From Strigops habroptila (lineage: Eukaryota; Chordata; Aves; Psittaciformes; Psittacidae), in contig NC_044288.2 of assembly GCF_004027225.2 (NCBI RefSeq), positions 16,502,744-16,566,743 of the forward strand: a stretch of DNA of 64,000 nucleotides, in the 5' to 3' direction. Below, piece after piece: positions 10,290-22,600 of the stretch; position 1 is the stretch's first letter; each line of letters begins with the position of its first letter. The notes beneath the pieces were generated by a model. That model was not told the DNA's origin. It saw nothing but the letters and a program-made list of their open reading frames with translations, and ran no database searches. A program made the position numbers and the translations under genes.

Positions 10290-12640
10290 GTCTCAAGGCC
10301 TGCGGTTTTGCCGAGCGAGGTACAGCTGGGTGGGAAGGTCACGGTCAGCCCTCGCCCTGCTCCCCCCTGGGGCCTGACTCAGCTCCTTCCAGCTTTCTAG
10401 GGAAAATCTTGGCCTTGCATTCCACCTCCTCTGCCTGTGTCAGCCTGGGTTGGATGCCTCATGTCATCTGGGTTGTCTCTCTCTTCATAGCAGGCAGGAC
10501 CTGCTAATGGAGGCAGAAATTAGTGGGGGGCAAAGCTGCAGCAAGGGGAGATGGGGCAGGTTTTGGACCCTGCAGGGGTGTCCTTACTTTATCTGGCCCT
10601 GTCCCTCGGTTCCTGCTCTGCTCTGGCCCTGAGTCCCGCACAGGGACCAAGAAGTGGGGGCACGCGTGGGCCACGTGCACCGGCTCTGGGTGTGCTCCAG
10701 CACAGAGCAGCCAAGCTCTTGCTCATGGATGCAGCTGCTGTCCCAAAGGATGGGTGCGAGGCCAAGCCGGCACCTCCGGCTGGAACGGGCTCAGGGCAGT
10801 GGGTGTGGGGAAGATCCGCTCCTCCTGCTCTACTCTGGCAGCTGGAATGGTCATTAATAATTGCAGCTCTTACCGTGATGAGCAATTGTAAGGAAAATTG
10901 CTAATCTACTGGAAGGTTCTGCTGAGGGCAGGAGCTGGCTGCGGGAGCTGGTTTGTGGCTGCGGTACCAGCTGCAGCAGTACAAAACCCCATCAAAGGTG
11001 GGGAGGGAGAAGCAGGACGGATGGTGGCAGGCAGTGGTAGGGCTGAGCACTTGGGCTGAGGCATGTGAGGTGATGGGACAGTCACATCAAGGAGCAGCAG
11101 GACATGGCTGAGAAAAGGGACAGAAACAACTGGTGCCTGCCTGGCAGGCCTGGGACGAGCAGGGCTGTGGTAAGTGCCTGAGTGTGAGTCCCAGCTGCAG
11201 CCAAGGTCAGGGGAAGCGCACGGGAAGGTGAAGTGATGGCGGCCTCACGTGAGCAGCCACCCAGCCAGCACTGGCTCAGCTGGGACAGCGGAGGACAGGG
11301 AAGGGGCAGGGGAAGCAGCCATGCGGGACAGAGCCCGCTGGGGTAGCACGACCCTGGAACAGGTCATGCCAGCTCAGTGCTGGGGTACCTGACCTTGGAG
11401 CGGGGCCGTGGCCGCAGCCCGCCTCTCCTTTGTGCTCCTGCAAGGCCTGCACCCATGGGGGGCTTGGTCCCTTCTGCTTGGTGCCCTGTTGCCTCTGGTG
11501 TCTACTGATGACACCTCTACCACCCAAGGTGCCTCCATGCTTTGCCGAGAGCAGCTCTTGCCCACCAGCTGCGTGCGCCATGCGAGGGGCTTGTGCTGAG
11601 GCAGCGGAAGGAGGGTCTCGGGTGGGATATGGAGGTGGAGCCTGGGGAGGGGCTGCGGCCGCTGCTCCGAGAACAAAGCCTGGCAGCAGCAGGCTCAGGG
11701 CTCCCACCATGTCCCCAATTGGGGTCCCACCACATCCACCCCAATGGCAGTGGAACCACTCACAGGGCGCCTGCTGCAGCCCCAGCCCCTGCGCTGGCCC
11801 CGGCAGCTGCTCCACAGCTGCTCACACACTCCCGCAGCCTCCGAGGGCGGCTCCGGCTCCGGCCTGGCTCCAAAATGCTGGTGTGAGGAGGGTGTGGGGG
11901 GAGCAGGCAGCACAGGCAGGGCCCGTCGCACCCTGTCCCGTACCTCACTGAGCTTGGGGGGGCTCATCCACAGGCAACTCTGAAGGGCTCGGATTGGGAA
12001 GTGCCACACCAGCATCGGCCCCCGCCTGTGGGGATCAGTCCCTGTACGCTCCCCACTGCTGCTCTGGCATGGTGACCTCTTCAGCATGACTCTGGGCCGG
12101 GATATGGGAAGTGCTGGAGGTCGGGGGTGGTCAGGGCGATGCTGCCTGCCCTGGCAGGAGCATGTGGACCCCGCTAGGAGTCCATACAGAGCCCTGCAGG
12201 GTCTGGGCAAGAGCAGCTTTGTGGGTTCATGTGGAGGCAAAACCTCCTGGAAAAGGCACCATTGTACGCAGGGATGGGGGAAGCAGGTGGGTGGTAAAAG
12301 AGCCCCCACAAAGGCTGTGCCCGCTGACACCTTGTGCAGAGGGAGGGCATGGCTGGGTCCGTGGGGCAGAGCCCACGGTGCCATGTTCTTGGAGAGGAAA
12401 CCTCAGGGCACAGGGGCAGAGGGGAGCTGAGGGCACAGGATTCCCGGTGGCCCTAGGGTGGGGGGACAAGAGGCAGAGGACAGTCTGGGGTGCACGGTCT
12501 CCAGGAGGGGTAGCACTGGGCACCAGTCCCTCAGGCAGAGGAGATCCCACGGTGCAGAACCACCGGGGGTGCAGGGTCCCGGTGGGAAGCTGAGCCACGC
12601 TGTAGCTTTCCGCGGTTCAGTCGCCGGAGCGGGGGCAGAG
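10290..12640. other. Spacer between PDLIM7 and DBN1
   Basis: No recognisable exon, RNA gene or mobile element was found. Open frames here are short and carry no known motif. GC content rises towards 12.6 kb, where the drebrin CpG island begins. Confidence 0.6.
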
Positions 12641-13600
12641 CATAGTGCAGGCTACGGGTCCCCGCGGTGCAGGATCCCGGGGCCGAGCCGTGTGCGGGGG
12701 CACCCCGGGGCGGGTGGGTGCTGCCCGCACCCCCGGGGGCCCGGTGCGGTGCACGGCGGCGCGGCCGGCGGTGTGCCCCGGGGGTGCCCCGGGGGCGCGG
12801 CGGGGGCCGGGGCGGGGGCCGGGCTGGGGGGTGGGGGGGCGGAGAGGGGGGGGCCGCCGTTCGCGGCGCTAGGACCGGGCGCGGCGGCGGGCGGAGCCTC
12901 CCCGCCGCTCGCCCCTCCGCCCGGCCGCTGCGGCAGTGTCTCGGAGGCGGGCAGGCGGCCGGTCCCTCCGGTCCCCCCGGCAGCATCCCGGCCCCGCCAT
13001 GGCTGGCGTCGGCTTCGCGGCGCACCGCCTGGAGCTGCTCGCCTCCTACCAGGACGTGATCGGCGAGGACAGCCCCACCGACTGGTGAGCGCGCCCGCCG
13101 CCGCCGCCGCCCCTTTGTCCCCGCCGCCGCCGCCGCCCTTTGTGCACGGAGCCGCCCGGTATCACCGGCCGCGCCCCGAGCTGCGCCTCCCGCCGCCCCG
13201 GGCCCGCGGTGCCGGCAGCCCCGGCACACAAAGGCGGGCGGGGCGGTGGGGGGGGCGGTGTGCCCGGCCTGCGGCCCCCGATGCCCGCACCTGCCCGCCG
13301 CTACCGCCGCACCGGGCCGGGGCGCGGTCCCCGCTTTGTCTGCGCCGGGCCGGCACGTGCGAGCGCCGGGACCCGCCGCCTCCGGGAGCCTCGGGCACGG
13401 CCCGACCCCCCGCCGGGCAGCGAGCGCGGGGAGCGGGGGATCCGTGCACAGCGGAGAGGGCCCGGCGGTGCCCCCGGTGCTGGGCCCGGCCCCGGGTCCC
13501 TCGCCATTGTCTGGAGCCGGAGCCGCGGGCAGGGGCGCCCGGGGAAGGGGGGGATCGCGGTTCCCTCAGCCCGGCGGAGCGAGGCCTGCGGCCGCGGGGG
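12640..13600 (+). promoter_or_regulatory. CpG island spanning the DBN1 promoter and first exon
   Basis: Very dense CG dinucleotides and GGGGCGG-type boxes extend from upstream of the drebrin ATG (12999) through exon 1 into intron 1. The position around the first coding exon makes it the likely TATA-less promoter. The transcription start was not located. Confidence 0.7.
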
Positions 13601-16600
13601 CACCGGCATCTCCCGATCCCGCTGTCCGCGGCCCCCCAAGCTCTCGGGGTACTCCATCCCCGCGGGGCCGCGGTACGTCGGCCCGGGACCGCCCCGCCGC
13701 GGGGTCTGCTGCGGGCTCGGGGCTAGAGGGCCCTTCCCCGGCGGGACCCCCGCGCTGCCCTGCCCTGCCTTGCCTGCACCCTCTGTGCGGGGCACCCCGT
13801 GCTGCGGGCGCCGGGGCCCCGCTGGATCCAGGCCCCGCTGCAGCCGGTGCAGCAGCCCGCAGGGAGCATCTCCTCATCACCCTCCAGGTCCTCCAGCGCC
13901 CACTCGCATCTCCCAGCCCCACCCGGGTGCCGTGGGGCTGGCTGGGGGTGTCTGACCCGGGACCCTCTCCTTGCCCCCCAGGGTGCCTGTGCTTTGTGGT
14001 GGGGGGGATGCTACTGGCACCCTGGGCTGCAGCCTGCTGGGCAGAGCTGTGTGCTGGATGCATGAGCTGTGTGCTGGATGCATGCTATTAGTGCTGCTGT
14101 CTTATGAGGGTGCTGACCATACACCCACCACCCATCCGCGGCGCACCCACTGCCCAGCTCGGGGTATCCAGCACCCTGGGGTGCACACCACTTTAGCCAG
14201 GTCCCTGCTCTTGGGACAGGGCTGGGAGTCCCCCGGGTTTTGTGGACCTGGGCGGGCACCCCTCAGCCCCAGGTCCCTGGGATGCCCCACACTCCTGCTG
14301 CCAGCCCAAGGGCGCTGTGGGGAGCATGGTGTGTGCCGGCCAGGAGGCAGCTGTCAGCCCTGGGTACATCGCTTCCCGGCATCTGCTGCAACGAGCCCTC
14401 CCTGCCAAAGCTGCTGAGAGCAGCAGAAACGGTTCCCTGGAAGGCAAGCTCCTGGGCTAGGCCCCCCCGTCCCGGTTGGGCCCCCCCACCTCCAGCACTG
14501 AGCCCCATCCAGGCAGCGAGCCCCTGTCATCCCCATCCTCAGTGCTGAGCTTGCTCCAGCATCCCCAGCCCCTCCATCCCATGGTCACTGGGGGTACCCG
14601 GCACTCGATGCCAAGTGGGAGCAGCATCCCCACTGCAGGGCCCAGTGCCCGGGTGCAGGATGAGGGGTGATGCTGGTGGAGCTGTACTGGGCAAGGTGAT
14701 GGGGAATGGGGACCATCCCCCCTGGTGGTGGCCCAGTGTGGCTGAGCTAGGGGCTGAGCCAGGGGCTGTGAGGACACTGCGCAGGAGCCCAGCCATGGGC
14801 TGGTGCCGAGGGATGCCGTGTTCTTGCCCGGCTGGGATCCCTGTGTTTATCCTGAGATCCCTGTGTTTAGTCCGGGATTCCCCCTGCTCCAGCCCGGTCC
14901 TGGAGGGTCCAAGCGTCCCCTCCCCCTGCCCGGCCCCGCGGAGGCTGCTGGGGCCCATTACTCGATTGGAAAGGAATTTGGTGCTGCTTTCTGAGCACGC
15001 CGACTCCCTGGAGCTCCCAGCCACATTGGAAACACATGTGCCCAGGCTGGGGTGGGCGGGCTGGGGCGATGCTACCCCTCCCCGGCCACAGTGTGGGGTC
15101 AGGCAGCTGTGGATGCCCCATGTGTGCTGCTCCGGTGAGCCATGAGGCCATGCAAGGGCAGTGGGGCCACTGTCCCCTTAGTGGGGTGATGGGGGATCCT
15201 CACTGGAGTCCCCGGCCGCATGGAGCCCACCTTGCCTGCACTGCACCGGGCATCTCTAGTGACCCACATGCCTGGAGCCCAGGGGTGGGAAGGGGCTGTG
15301 TGGGTTAGGTGGAGGGGTTAAAGCCCATGGAAGGGGGTTAGCGATGCAGGATGCTGCCTGCACCCACTGTGACACGGTTGGTCCCTGCTGCCTTTGTGCT
15401 CGGCTGTGGGTTCCTGGGGCACCCCTGGGGATGCTGCTGGCCCCGCTCACCCCTGGACTGGAAACCTCTGGATCGTCCATCCAGGGATGTGCTGCCAGGC
15501 CGTGCTGCTGGGCTGCATTCTGGGCACGGCTCTGTTTCTGCTGCAAGCCCCAGCTGCATTCGAGCATCCCTGGGTGCAGGCAGCAGCACTGCACTCAGCT
15601 ACCGCCCTGCATGGCCCCGGGGGAGAGAGAGCAAGCAGTGGGTGCCCCCAGCACAGCACGTCCTGGGCCGGGGCTGCAGTTGCAGGCAGGGGCTGCGTTT
15701 GCCCTTCCCCAGCGCAGCATCACAGACGGCGCTTTGCAGCTGCTTTGCCAGCTCCAGGCCGGGAGCTGGCGCCGGCTGGGGCGGCCGATTAGCGGGATCG
15801 GGATATGCGGATTAAAGTCAATCTTGTTGGTGCAATTATCTGCGGCTTGCTGCCAGGGGCTCAGGACAGTGGGTGCCAGGGGGTGGAGGGAGCCCCCCTC
15901 CCCATGTTACACACCCTCCTGCCTTCCCCTTGTTCTCCAGCATCCAGGGTCCAGCCATGGCCCTGGTTTGGGGGTGGCTCTGCTCATGGGGACCCCTCCA
16001 GTTCCCATCCCCCAGGCTGTGGCTGGAAGCCTGGTGAGGACAGCTCTGCTTGGCACTGGGGGATATTAGTTCTCTGACAAGCACCGCACAGGCGCCGCCA
16101 GCCGAATGCCGATGGGCAGAGCCTCACCAGTGCAGGGATGGGGGGGTCCAGCACGGGCAGCACCAGCTTTCCGGGTGCAGCGTGTGACGGTGGCAGGAGG
16201 TTTGGGTGCCTGCCAGGCCCCGGCAGATCCCCGCTGCCTGCCTGCCTCCCCCGCTCCCCTCCACTAATCACCTCGTCATCGGGGCGAGCTGCATCCCAGC
16301 TGGGATGGGGGGGTTGCCATGGCGATGGAGGATGCTGGTTACCTAGCAACATCCATCCCCTCGCCCACTTGCCCTGGACCAATTTGGCGTGTGTTCTCCC
16401 CCCCTCTGTAGCTGGCTGCATGCCCCTAGGGAGGTGCAGGCTGGTGGGGGTCCCCATGGAGCCCCGGGGGGGCTGGCCAGGGTGCAGTGGGAGCGAGAGG
16501 GGGTTTCCCATCCACTGGGAATGGTTTCCAAGGAACAGTCTCCATGACGGCCCCATCACACCCCGGCGGCACATTGATTTGCTGCTGCTGGTGCACCGGC

Positions 16601-19600
16601 ATCCTCCCCCGGCCTGGTGCCTGCCGGGCTGGCGGCTCACGCAGCCGGGCACGTGAGCGGCCCCGAGCTCCCTGCTGGGCTGGGGGGCTGGCCCCAAAGC
16701 CGGTCGGTCACCGGCAGGGTCGGGGGGAGGACAGGGACAGGCGTGTGAGGAGCCACAAGGCTGCAGCAGCTTGCGTCATGGCGCGGCTGCCAGCTGTTCC
16801 CTGTGTCCAAGTGACCCTTCTGTCCCCAACCTTGAGACCCTGCCTGCAGGGAGGGGGAATAGCCCTGCCCGAAGTCCTGCCTGCCCTGCCTGGCAGCTTG
16901 GCCCTTCACAGTGGTGAAGGGTTCGGGGTGGCTGTGCGGCAGCTTGGGGACACATGGACAGTCCCCCAGGACCTGCTCTGACCTCAGTGTTATAAGGATG
17001 GGGAGGTGGGGGGCTGCCCCATGCTCCCCCCAGCTGTGGCTGACCCACGCTGTCTCCCCAGGGCCCTCTACACATACGAAGATGGCTCTGATGACCTGAA
17101 GCTGGCAGCATCAGGAGGTAAGTTCCTCTGTCCCCACAGCTCAGCTCTGCCAGCCTTTTCCCCGGCACCCATCCTGGTGCTGGGTGGACATGGGCTGATG
17201 GTGCTGTGCCAGGCGGAGGTTTGCTGGAGCTCTCCGGCCACTTTGAGATCCAGAAGGTGATGTATGGCTTCTGCAGCGTCAAGGACCCCCAAGCCGTGCT
17301 CCCCAAATACGTCCTCGTCAACTGGGTGAGTGGTGGGTTGCTATGCTGGTGCGGCTGTGCCGTGCCCACCGGAGCCATGGTCTTGGCAGGGGCATGGCTG
17401 GGTGCAAGGCCAGGGAGGATGCGGGTGTCCCCCTGTCCCACTGCCCATGGTAGTCACCCTGCCATCCACCCCTGACTGCCATAGGTAGGTGAGGATGTGC
17501 CGGACGCCCGCAAATGCGCCTGCGCCAGCCATGTGGCCAAGATTGCCGAGTTCTTTCAGGTGGGTGACACTGGGAAAGGGGATGATGTTGCCAGGGCACA
17601 GACTCTCATCCCTGATGGCTGCTTTGCCCCCTCCCCAGGGCGTGGATGTCATTGTCAACGCCAGCAGCGTGGAGGACATCGACCCGGGGGCCATCGGGCA
17701 GCGGCTCTCCAATGGTCTGGCCCGTGTCTCCAGCCCGGTGCTGCACCGCCTGCGGCTGCGGGAGGACGAGAACACCGAGCCCGTGGTAATGTCCCCATGG
17801 AGGCGATGGCAATGGTGGTGGTGATGGCAGCGGGCACAGGGCATCCCTCCCGCCCGGGGCTCCTGTCTGCCGCAGCCCGTCACCCCGTGTGCCGCTTACT
17901 GTTATATCCCCCCTCGCTGATCCCAGCCCCTCCGTCCCCCCCGCCTCTCCTCCGTCCCAGGGCACCACGTACCAGAAAACTGATGCCACTGTGGAGATGA
18001 AGCGTCTCAACCGGGAGCAGTTCTGGGAACAGGCCAAGGTAGGGTATGGGGAAGCAGATGCGAGCCCCTGGGGAGCGGGGTGAGCCGTTGGCAGGCTGAT
18101 GGGCAACCCTGTCCTTCATCCCCTCCACCAGAAAGAGGAGGAATTGCGTAAGGAGGAAGAGCGGAAAAAGGCCCTGGATGCCCGGCTGCGGTTCGAGCAG
18201 GAGCGGATGGAGCAGGAGCGGCTGGAGCAGGAGGAGCGGGAGCGGCGCTACCGGGAGCGCGAGGAGCAGATTGAGGAGCACAGGCATGGCGGGGGCTGCG
18301 GTGGGGCTTGTGTGCGAGGATGTGCATGTCCAGGGTGGCTGCGAGCGTCTGGGTGGGCGCATGGGTGTTTGTTCATGGGAAGAAGTTGTTCCCTGTGAGG
18401 GCGGTGAGACGCTGGCGCAGGCTGCCCAGAGAAGTGGTAAATGCTCCATCCCTGGCAGTGTTCAAGGCCAGGTTGGACAGAGCCTTGGGTGACATGGTCT
18501 GGTGTGAGGTGTCCCTGCCCATGGCAGGGGATTGGAACTGGATGATCTTAAGGTCCTTTCCAACCCAAACCATTCTATGATTGTATGATGGGGTTGGGGC
18601 AGGGGCTGGCAGGAGCCAGTGCCCAGCCCCTCTCCTGTGCCCCCGTCACAGGCGGAAGCAGCAGAGCATGGAGGCAGAGGAGGCCCGGCAGCGCCTGAAG
18701 GAGCAGTCCATCTTCGTAAGTGCTGCGGCAGGAATGGAGGCAGGGTCCGAGCCGGAGCTGCTGCCTGGCATCACCCCAGGGAAGGGCTTTTCCCAGCCGG
18801 GTCCCTAGGGCATCCCGGGGCTGGGGGGTGACGCTGTGTATCCGCAGGGGGAGCAGCAAGACGAGGACGACAGGCAGCAGCTCAGGAAATCAGAGTCAGA
18901 GGTGGAGGTGAGTGTGGTGTCAGCCATGCCCGGTGCTGGACCTTGCTCCCAGCCAATGGTGCCCACGGCATGTGGGGAGTTCCTGGCGGGTGTTGGGCCT
19001 CAGCCTCCCCCGTCCCTGCAGGAGGCTGCTGCCATCATCGCTCAGCGGCCCGACAACCCCCGGGACTTCTTCAAGCAGCAGGAGCGGGTGGCATCGGGCA
19101 GCAGCGACGCCATCTCGCCGGGCAGCCACAGGACAGGTGAGGGGGTGGGGGGCTGTGGGCACCAGGGGGGCACAGAGAGCCCCGGGGGAGCAGGTGAGTG
19201 CAGTGCCACTGGGGCTCCCCACAGCTCAGTGCATCGCAGCAGGATCTGGGGGGACCTGTGATGCGGGGAGGGGGTGTCCCCTCTGCTGTCCCTAGCGCCG
19301 CAGTTGCGGGTGCCGGGGGCACGAGGGTGGCAGGGGGTTGTCCTGCTCTGCTGTGCCACCATCACCACCACTGCCACCGCACCTCATGTGGCCCCTGCAT
19401 CTGGGGCAGCTTGGCAGGGGCTGGATGTTGGGGTGTCTTCAGCAAGGGGGGCTCATCCTACTCCTTGCTGGGTGTCGTCCATTCACCCTTCATGGCACTG
19501 TGCTGGCAGCCAGGTTGGCAGTGTGGTCGGTGTGGCTGGGGTGAGCTGCTGGAGGTCCAGGGTGGCTTGGGAACTCATCCCATGGGGGCAGCTGTAAGAG

Positions 19601-22600
19601 CGAATGGGGCACCCAGTGTGCTCCTGGCTGGCAGAGGATGCCCCGTATTGAGGCTGGGCTGCCCCACAGTGCGGGGTCCAGCCCTGGGATTCTTTGTGGC
19701 TCTAGGGTAGGAGCTGGCTGTCCTGGTGGGCACCGTGGCCATGGGTCCATTCATGGCACAGCGCTGGGGGTCGTGCTGGGGTGCTGTACAATGGGGCTGT
19801 GCCGGGGGGAGCCTGTGGTGTGTGTTCTTGCTGTGGGGTCGTGCCATGGGTCATGCCATGGGCTGTGCCATGGGCTGTGCCGTGGGGCTGTGCTGTGGTG
19901 TTGTGCCTCAGGGCAATGCCGTGGGGCTGTGCTGTGGGTCGTGCCGTGGGCTGTGTGTTGTGGCCGTGCCATGGGGCTGTGCCGTCAGTTGTGCCGTGGG
20001 TTCATGCTGTGGGGCCGTGCTGTGCCTGAGCAGATAGTTGGTCCCAGGGCCGTGTCCTGGCCTCTCTTCCCACATGGCCATGCAGCACCACCTTCCATTT
20101 TTCTGTCCTGCTGTCTTTCCATCCTCTTGTCCTGCCATCCTCCCACCCCGCTGTTGGTGCTGCTCCTGTCCTGCCGTCCTCCCATCCTGGTGCCTCCGTG
20201 TCCCGGCCCTGCCATGGCTGCGCTGAGCAGGGACTGACCCATCTCTTTGCTCTCTCTCTCTCTCTCCGTCCGTCCGTCTGTCTGTCTTTCTCTCACAGGT
20301 CGTCTGCACTGTCCTTTCATAAAGACAGCTGACAGTGGGCCGCCTTCCTCCTCCTCCTCATCCTCTTCCCCCCCGCGGACCCCCTTCCCCTATATCACCT
20401 GCCACCGCACCCCAAATCTCTCCTCTTTCTTTCCATGTAGGTAGCTGGGAGCCCCTGGGCGTGCAGCTTCGGGGGGCCGCGCCACGGGTGGCTGCCCCAC
20501 AGCCCACCCCAGCCCCACGGCACATGGAACCGACAGCAGAGGCAGCGCCGCTCCCATGGGCACCCTGCACACCTCAGCTGGGGCTGGCCCCATGGCGGGT
20601 GCTGTGCCTCTGGGGTGGGGGGATGCAGCAGGCTGTGCCCATGGGGCAGGTTGTGCCCATGGTATGGGAGGGGGGCACCGGGCAGGCTGGGCCTGTCAGA
20701 TAGATGGGGACAGGGCAGAGCTGTACCCATGGGGCACGCTGTGCCCATGGGGCAGGCAGGGACAGAGCAGGCTGTGCCATGGAACACGTAGGACTGTGCC
20801 CATGGGGCAATGTGGGATGGAAAAGGCTGTGTCCATGGGGCAGAAGGGGCCGGACAGTGCTTGGGGCCGTGTGGGACTGTCCCCGCCCCTAGCCAGGAGT
20901 GGCAGGGCACAGAGCTGTGCCTGCAGAGGCTGGGCAGTGCCAGGGCCCAGCAGGGTGATGTGTGGGCAAGGCTGGCGTGCACCATGGCACGTATGCCTGT
21001 GCCCATACCTGGCAGATGTGGGGTCTGCGGCTGCGCAGGGCCGGTGGGGATGCCTGGAAGGGGACATGTTAGTTGTTGCACCCATGGGTGCCTCTGCCCC
21101 ACCACTGCAGGACGCAGTGGCAGGTACATGGTGATGTGTTTGACAGCTCACGGTTGGCGTGGGGCAGGAGCAGGGGCGGTGCTGGGGGGCCAGTACCCCT
21201 GCCCATGTGGGCACCCCCCCACACACCCCCCTGTCTCCCTTGTCCGCAGGCAGCCAGTCGGACGCGTACCGCAAGGCCTCGACAGCGGGCTGCAGCCCCT
21301 GCGAGCGCAGCCCCGCCGCCACGCCGCTGGGCACGCCGGGCACCCGCGCGCCGGGTGACGACACGCCGGCAGCGCCCAAAGGTGGGCGCAGGGCTGGCAC
21401 TGCCCGGGCTCATCCCTGCAGCGCAGCCCCTGCTGCAGCCCCGCCACCCTCCCTGGCATTGCTTTGTGCACCCATGCTGCCCCATTTGCATCCCTTGGTA
21501 TACCCCCCGCCGGCTCTGCTGTGTCCCCCAGCACATCCCCGCCATATCTGCTGCTCCGCACCGGTGCATCCCCGCCGTCTCTGCTGCATTCCCCCCCCAG
21601 TGCTCCGCCGTCATTGTTGCATCCCTGCTGTCTCCAGTGCATTTGCTAACACGAGTGCATCCCTGCTGTCTCTGCTGCAAGCCCTCACAATCCCCATCTC
21701 CAGTGCATTTCCCAGCCAGTGCATCCCTGCTATTGCTAGTGCATTCCCTGCTCCGAACATCCCTGCCACCTTTGCAGCATCACCCCAGTGCAGTTCCCAC
21801 TGTCTCTGCTGCATCCCCCAATGCAACTCTGCCCTATCTGCACCATCCGCGCCAGTATTGCTGCTTCCTTCCATGCATCCCTGCTATCCCACTGCATCCC
21901 CAGTGCGTCCCAGCCAGCTATGCTGCAGTCCCTGTATGTCACTGCTCCATCCCCACTGGCCCTTTCCACACCTCTGGTGCATCCTAGCTTTCTCTTCTGT
22001 ATCTTCAGAATGCACCTCTCCTTGTCCCCTCCACATCCCCTGAGTTTCCCAGCTACTCTCCCCACTCCAGTAGGGCCCAGTCACACCCCAAGGGATCACC
22101 TTGCTCCCCCACCATGTCCCATCCACCCCGGTCCCCTGGTGCATGCCATTGGTCCCCTCTCTGCCCACCCACTCCCACCCATCCCCACAGCACCTCCCCA
22201 TTGCACCCACTCGAAGGAAGCCCCCCAAAACGCAGCCCTTTCCCTGGGTGTCCCTGGGCCCTGGATGAGTTGGGGGCTGCCCCCACTGACTGCTGTCCCC
22301 CCCTTGCAGACACCCCCAGCCCCAGCACCCAGGAGGCCGAGCCAGCCACCCCCGAGCAGCACTGGCCCTTCCCGGGGCCCGAGGACAAGGCCACCGAGCC
22401 CCCCGGGGACGAGCCCAGCCCCAGGCCGGTGTGGACAGCGGGGGGTGACATCCTGGGGGACCTGGTGACCCTGGAACCCGCTGAGCCCTCCCCGCCACCC
22501 ACGGCCACCGAGCCGCAGCCCGGGGGGACCCCCAACCCCGAGAGCCTCATCGACCTGTGGCAGAGCGATGGGGCCACCCCTCCGGCCGCCTGGCCCCTGC

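Noticed and set aside
12458-13726. A 422-codon + strand open frame over the drebrin promoter, with other long frames on both strands
   Set aside because: Composition is that of CpG-island DNA (Arg/Gly/Pro/Ala runs) with no known motif. The true coding exon 12999-13084 is in another frame and is confirmed by drebrin homology and splicing.
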